The notes under the pieces: model-generated
Seen by the model: only the letters and a program-made list of their open reading frames with translations
What the model was told of the DNA's origin: nothing
Database searches by the model: none
Shown here: piece after piece, positions 6,801-9,769 of the stretch
Position numbering within the stretch: the first letter of the stretch is position 1
How the letters are laid out: each line of letters starts with the position of its first letter
Program-made: the position numbers and the translations under genes
Origin: an uncultured Rhodospirillales bacterium
Lineage (GTDB): Bacteria; Pseudomonadota; Alphaproteobacteria; Rhodospirillales; Defluviicoccaceae
Length of the DNA: 9,769 nt
Reading direction: 5' to 3'
NCBI GenBank assembly: GCA_937127205.1
Contig: CAKZLS010000054.1
Span: 1-9,769 of the forward strand

Positions 6801-7634
6801 CTATTCTTCAACTTCTGCGATATGAAGGTCGACGCCGAACTGCTCCAGAATCCTGACGATGTTTTCCGGCGGTTCTTGGTCGGTATAGAGATCATTGACG
6901 CACGACAGGTCGCCAAGCCGAACCATGGCACTGCGCGAAAACTTGGTTTGGTCGACGGCAAGAACCACTCGCCGTGAATTCTTGATGATGCGCTGGGCCG
7001 CTCGCACCTCCCGGTAGTCATAATCAAGCAAGGTACCGTCGGCGTCGATGCTCGACACGGTAATAATGCCGAAATCGACCTTAAACTGGTCGATAAAGTC
7101 TTCCGTCGCCTCACCGACGATACCGAGATCGCTCGGCCGGATGAGGCCCCCGGTGATAATGACTTCGCGGGCATCGCTGCCGCTCAATATCGCCGCGACG
7201 TTAAAGTTATTGGTAATGACCCTGAGGCCGTGGTGATCCTTAAGCGCCCTGGCGACCTCTTCGCTTGTCGTACCGATATCAATGAAGAGAGAGGCATTGT
7301 CGGGAATGTCGGAGGCGATGAGGTGGGCTATCCGCGCCTTTTCTGCGAGACACATGCCTTGGCGCGAGTCGTAGGCGATGTTCTCGACGCTGGACGCAAG
7401 GCCGGCGCCGCCGTGGAAGCGTTGCAGGAGAGCCCGATCACACAGTTCGTTGACATCGCGCCGAATGGTCTGGGCGGAAACCCCGAAATGCTTGGAGAGT
7501 GACTCGATGGAGACAAATCCTTGGCGTGGGACGAGTTCGAGAATGCGCTGCTGGCGTTGGTTTAAGGCAAGGGGGTCCCTGCGCTGGATCTCAACATCCG
7601 CTGTCTCGTTGAGGTCGCTTCCATCCTCATCCAC
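6801..7634 (-). CDS. glpR: DeoR-family transcriptional repressor of glycerol metabolism GlpR
   Basis: Cytoplasmic DNA-binding repressor, 277 aa. The N-terminal DeoR winged helix-turn-helix is at about 24-78: LNQRQQRILELV, then VSIESLSKHFGVSAQTIRRD (41-60), ending in RFHGGA (72-77). The C-terminal DeoRC sugar-phosphate sensor follows from about residue 95, with IDIGTTS (118-124), TNNFNVA (141-147) and ITGGLIRPSDLGIVG (160-174). The expected inducer is glycerol-3-phosphate, as in other GlpR proteins. The start is GTG at 7634; no ATG lies between it and the HTH, and an in-frame stop (7643-7641) lies just upstream. AAAGGA is found 12 bases before the GTG, a little far. About 22 extra residues precede the usual family start. 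It lies convergent to the glpV-like gene and presumably represses glpKDF and glpV. TTCGAA-like sites upstream hint at autoregulation. Confidence 0.9.
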   Translation of the reverse strand: MDEDGSDLNETADVEIQRRDPLALNQRQQRILELVPRQGFVSIESLSKHFGVSAQTIRRDVNELCDRALLQRFHGGAGLASSVENIAYDSRQGMCLAEKARIAHLIASDIPDNASLFIDIGTTSEEVARALKDHHGLRVITNNFNVAAILSGSDAREVIITGGLIRPSDLGIVGEATEDFIDQFKVDFGIITVSSIDADGTLLDYDYREVRAAQRIIKNSRRVVLAVDQTKFSRSAMVRLGDLSCVNDLYTDQEPPENIVRILEQFGVDLHIAEVEE

Positions 7635-7976
7635 CGAGGGTCACCGTCCTTTAACTCGTGGTCAATGTACTGATTCGAACACCACGCGCACAGTCATGCG
7701 CTCTCCTCGAAATAGTATGTGGAAAACCGATCGTAGTGCAACCGCCTTGGTTTCAAACTCGATCAAGCGAGATCACGGTTCCACATTCGAAGGTTCGGTC
7801 GACGTATACCTCCCCACCAGACCCGCCCCCCTTTGATTAACTCGCATGTGCCCAAGATACTTTCGGCACACCAGGCGCCAGCGTCGGAGTTGGCATCCAT
7901 CTGGCACATTCATCTGCACCACCGGCCTCACCTCTCACCAGCGGCACGACTGATCTCAACATCGCTTTAGGAAAAC
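7635..7976. other. 342-bp gene-poor stretch between glpR and tRNA-His
   Basis: The left part is the presumed glpR control region. It has TTCGAA at 7674-7679 and 7786-7791, the possible promoter, and a tiny 11-codon frame at 7697-7662 (minus). From about 7800 to 7976 I see no supported gene, terminator or repeat. Short frames here have no recognisable protein features. There is no copy of the tRNA 3' end that would suggest an integrated element. Confidence 0.5.
7704..7741 (-). promoter_or_regulatory. Possible glpR promoter with TTCGA-type site at the start point
   Basis: On the minus strand TTGCAC (7741-7736) and TACTAT (7717-7712) are 18 bases apart. The sequence directly after the -10 box is TTCGAG, echoing the TATAAT-TTCGAA arrangement at the predicted glpKDF promoter. 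Individual matches are weak; the parallel is the main support. Confidence 0.3.
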
Positions 7977-8054
7977 TGGGGCGAGAGACGGGATTTGAAC
8001 CCGCGACCCCCTGGACCACAACCAGGTGCTCTAACCAGCTGAGCTACTCCCGCC
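7977..8054 (-). tRNA. tRNA-His (anticodon GTG), CCA encoded
   Basis: Full cloverleaf on the minus strand. The acceptor stem GCGGGAG pairs with CTCTCGC (one G-T pair), and an extra G at the 5' end (8054) faces discriminator C73 (7980), the hallmark of tRNA-His. The D-arm is GCTC/GAGC. The anticodon stem CCTGG/CCAGG encloses the loop TTGTGGT, giving anticodon GTG. The T-arm is GCGGG-TTCAAAT-CCCGT. The 3' CCA (7979-7977) is genome-encoded. It decodes CAC and CAT. It starts 36 bases after the aminotransferase stop codon on the same strand. Confidence 0.97.
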
Positions 8055-8058
8055 ACCG

Positions 8059-8094
8059 CGCCCCTGATGTAAACCGAGGCTAAAGACCCGTCAA
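8059..8094 (-). promoter_or_regulatory. Predicted tRNA-His promoter with GC-rich discriminator
   Basis: On the minus strand TTGACG (8094-8089, preceded by GC to read GCTTGACG) is followed after 17 bases by TACATC (8071-8066), then by a GC-rich run AGGGGCGCGG up to the tRNA. CTTGAC is a strong -35 form in alphaproteobacteria, and a GC-rich discriminator is typical of stable-RNA promoters under stringent control. The -10 match is weak. The -35 box contains the TGA stop codon of the aminotransferase gene. Confidence 0.5.
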
Positions 8095-9254
8095 GCGCGG
8101 CCGAAGTGGCTTTTGAGCCGATCCACGGCCTCATCCAGCACGTCGTCACGCTTGCAAAAGCAAAACCGCGCGAAATGATCCACGTCCGCGACTTGATAAA
8201 AGGCGCTTACCGGCACCGCCGCAACCCCGGCCTCGGTGGTGATATGACGGCAAAACTCTTCGTCGGTGCCGTTGAAACCGACCGACTGGAAATCGACAGT
8301 GAGGAAATACGTTCCCTGGCTGTCCAGGACTCTGAAACCGGCGGACTTCAACCCTTCTCCCAGCCGGTCGCGCTTACCCTGCTGCGACGCCGCCAAGCCC
8401 TCAAAATAGTCGTCGCCTTTGCGCAATCCGTAGGCGGTCGCCGTCTGCAGGTTCGGCGGCGTCGTAAAGGTGACGAACTGGTGCGCCTTGGCGGCGGCGG
8501 TCAGCAATCCCGGCGCCGAGGTCAGGTATCCCACCTTCCAGCCGGTGGCGGAAAAGGTCTTGCCAGCCGAGCCCACCCGCAGACAACGCTCACGCATCCC
8601 CGGAAGGGTCATCAGCGGCACGTGGTCGAGGTCGTCGAACACCAGGTGCTCGTACACCTCGTCGCACAGCGCGTAGGCGTCATAGGTGTCCAGCAATTCG
8701 GCGATGAAAACCAGTTCCCCGCGATCAAAAACCTTGCCGGAAGGGTTATGCGGTGAGTTGAGGATGATCAGCTTGGTCTTGGCCGAGAAAGCATCCTCCA
8801 GCTCGCCGCGGGGCAGCGTCCAATCCGGCGGTTCCATGCGCACGAGTTTGGGTTTACCGCCGGCGCGGCGGACCATGGGCAAGTATGAATCGTAGAGCGG
8901 CTCGATCAAGATCACTTCGTCGCCGGGCTCGATCAGCCCGAGGATGGCATTGGCCAGCGCCTCGGTGGCACCGGACGTCACCATGACCTCGGTTTGCCAG
9001 TCCACGTCCAAACCGTAAAAACGGCGATTGTGATCGGCAACAGCCTGGCGTAAGTCGGGCGTACCCAGCATTGGGGGGTACTGGTTGGGCCCCTCCATCA
9101 GCGCGTAGGCGGCGCTTCTGCGAATATCCTCCGGTCCCTCCTCATCGGGAAACCCCTGACCCAGGTTGATGGCGCCGTGCTCAACGGCAAGCGCGCTCAT
9201 GACCGTGAAAATGGTGGTGCCGTAGCCGGATAGGACTGAATTTGGCGGTTTCAT
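8091..9254 (-). CDS. PLP-dependent class I/II aminotransferase (methionine/kynurenine aminotransferase-like)
   Basis: Cytoplasmic fold-type I aminotransferase, 387 aa, normal for the subgroup. It transfers an amino group to a 2-oxo acid using pyridoxal phosphate. Key features: INLGQGFPDEEGP (29-41), typical of the YbdL / glutamine transaminase K / kynurenine aminotransferase subgroup; SGATEAL (94-100), a cofactor phosphate contact; SPHNPSG (167-173) with N170; DEVYEHL (198-204) with D198 and Y201 for the PLP ring; and SAGKTFSATGWKVGY (229-243), where K232 should bind PLP. The start ATG at 9254 matches the usual family N-terminus and has AAGGG 10 bases upstream; the frame stays open to 9566 but that extension is not protein-like. 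Exact substrate is not resolvable: methionine, glutamine, kynurenine or aromatic amino acids are all possible. It is divergent from glnB, and tRNA-His follows it. Confidence 0.92.
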   Translation of the reverse strand: MKPPNSVLSGYGTTIFTVMSALAVEHGAINLGQGFPDEEGPEDIRRSAAYALMEGPNQYPPMLGTPDLRQAVADHNRRFYGLDVDWQTEVMVTSGATEALANAILGLIEPGDEVILIEPLYDSYLPMVRRAGGKPKLVRMEPPDWTLPRGELEDAFSAKTKLIILNSPHNPSGKVFDRGELVFIAELLDTYDAYALCDEVYEHLVFDDLDHVPLMTLPGMRERCLRVGSAGKTFSATGWKVGYLTSAPGLLTAAAKAHQFVTFTTPPNLQTATAYGLRKGDDYFEGLAASQQGKRDRLGEGLKSAGFRVLDSQGTYFLTVDFQSVGFNGTDEEFCRHITTEAGVAAVPVSAFYQVADVDHFARFCFCKRDDVLDEAVDRLKSHFGRA

Positions 9255-9598
9255 CGTCAACAGACCCTTGTTAGCGGGATCGTCCCAGAGGACTAACCGA
9301 TACCGCCGGGACGTCAAAGTGCGAATGACGATCAGCGCAATCGTTGTTGCCCAGAGCCGCCAGTTCGCCGTATTTATGGGCAATCGCCTGTTTTTTGTGC
9401 GAACATGATCGGATATTGTGGGGTCGAATAGAACCTTTACTCTGACAATTGCCGAAAATGCGCGCACAGTCCCCGACGCCAATTGATTGGCACGGGATGT
9501 GCTTGTATCGCTCTCATAGTGTGCCGACTTGTCGCTGTCAGGATGATGGTGAAGGACTGGCCCCAATCCGGATCAGCCAAACGAAGAGGCTTTCGTTC
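9255..9598. other. 344-bp divergent intergenic region between the aminotransferase gene and glnB
   Basis: Apart from the sigma-54 promoter near the glnB end, I see no gene. The open frame that crosses it on the minus strand has no recognisable protein features. I looked for NtrC enhancer sites (GCAC-N-GTGC type) upstream of the sigma-54 site and found only a partial palindrome TGCGCGCA at 9459-9466, not a convincing match. Confidence 0.5.
9487..9504 (+). promoter_or_regulatory. Sigma-54 (RpoN) promoter of glnB
   Basis: TTGGCACG-GGAT-GTGCTT matches the -24/-12 consensus YTGGCACG-N4-TTGCW with a single departure (G for the first T of the -12 element). The invariant GG (9489-9490) and GC (9501-9502) are exactly 10 bases apart. 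Transcription would start near 9513, about 85 bases before glnB. This fits the known NtrC/RpoN control of glnB in alphaproteobacteria. Confidence 0.8.
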
Positions 9599-9769
9599 AT
9601 GAAAAAAATTGAAGCTATCATTAAGCCCTTTAAGCTTGATGACGTAAAGGAAGCCCTGCACGAACTTGGTTTGCAGGGTATCACGGTTCTCGAGGCTAAA
9701 GGTTTCGGCCGTCAGAAGGGCCATACGGAATTGTATCGCGGCGCGGAATACGTCGTCGACTTCCTGCCC
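9599..9769 (+). CDS. glnB: Nitrogen regulatory protein P-II GlnB, 3' end beyond the window
   Basis: Small trimeric signalling protein that senses 2-oxoglutarate, ATP/ADP and, through uridylylation by GlnD, glutamine; it controls NtrB/NtrC and glutamine synthetase adenylylation. The first 57 codons are visible of a family length near 112. The sequence begins MKKIEAIIKPFKLDDVKEAL, then KGFGRQKGHTELYRGAEYVVDFLP. Y51, the uridylylation site, sits in RGAEYVVDF at the expected position at the start of the T-loop. The lysine at 3 and the wording of the T-loop fit alphaproteobacterial GlnB better than GlnK, although the distinction cannot be final without the rest. GAAGAGG lies about 10 bases before the ATG. 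A sigma-54 promoter precedes it. glnA is the expected next gene in this group, but it is outside the window. Confidence 0.95.
   Translation, partial: MKKIEAIIKPFKLDDVKEALHELGLQGITVLEAKGFGRQKGHTELYRGAEYVVDFLP

Noticed and set aside
7635..8054. tRNA-associated integration site of a mobile element.
   Set aside because: There is no integrase gene and no repeat of the tRNA 3' end nearby; the surrounding genes are ordinary chromosomal ones.
7837..8149. Two 60-codon minus-strand open frames across the tRNA (one containing VAQLVRAPGCGPGGRGFKS).
   Set aside because: This peptide is the well-known false translation of tRNA sequence; the cloverleaf explains the DNA.
9255..9566. N-terminal extension of the aminotransferase by 104 residues.
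   Set aside because: The family begins at the MKPPNSVLSGYGTTIF region, and the extension is low in recognisable structure. It would overlap the sigma-54 promoter of the divergent glnB.

Overview
The window looks like chromosomal DNA from a GC-rich alphaproteobacterium, probably of the Rhodospirillales/Rhodospirillaceae kind. This rests on four things: the GC-rich coding sequence, the GlnB N-terminus, a sigma-54 promoter in front of glnB, and a Tat-exported solute-binding protein of the rhizobial GlpV type. The placement is an inference from remembered family sequences, not from a search.

Layout. At the left edge is a histidine phosphatase gene on the minus strand (1-534, 3' end outside the window). 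Upstream of it lies a minus-strand operon read in the order glpK (4643-3132), glpD (3089-1446), glpF (1362-628), closed by a clear intrinsic terminator at 551-589. A 265-bp AT-rich divergent promoter region (4644-4908) separates glpK from the plus-strand glpV-like gene (4909-6696). The convergent DeoR-family repressor glpR follows (7634-6801, minus). Then comes a gene-poor stretch (7635-7976), a tRNA-His(GTG) on the minus strand (8054-7977), a PLP-dependent aminotransferase on the minus strand (9254-8091), and the start of glnB on the plus strand (from 9599, running off the right edge).

How the genes work together. GlpF lets glycerol in, GlpK phosphorylates it, and GlpD oxidises glycerol-3-phosphate to dihydroxyacetone phosphate while passing electrons to the quinone pool. 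GlpR is the likely repressor of both divergent transcripts. The glpV-like gene codes for the periplasmic receptor of a glycerol ABC transporter, but no permease or ATPase gene lies beside it, so the locus combines a facilitator with an apparently orphan receptor. The hexamer TTCGAA is concentrated in the gaps around these genes. In the glpK/glpV gap it occurs three times at exactly 38-bp intervals and overlaps the predicted divergent promoters, so it is a candidate operator core.

The right-hand part (tRNA-His, aminotransferase, glnB) is unrelated housekeeping and nitrogen-control DNA. I found no CRISPR array, insertion sequence, phage gene or obvious novel system. The most interesting points are regulatory architecture, the orphan receptor, and a variant substrate-site motif in GlpD.
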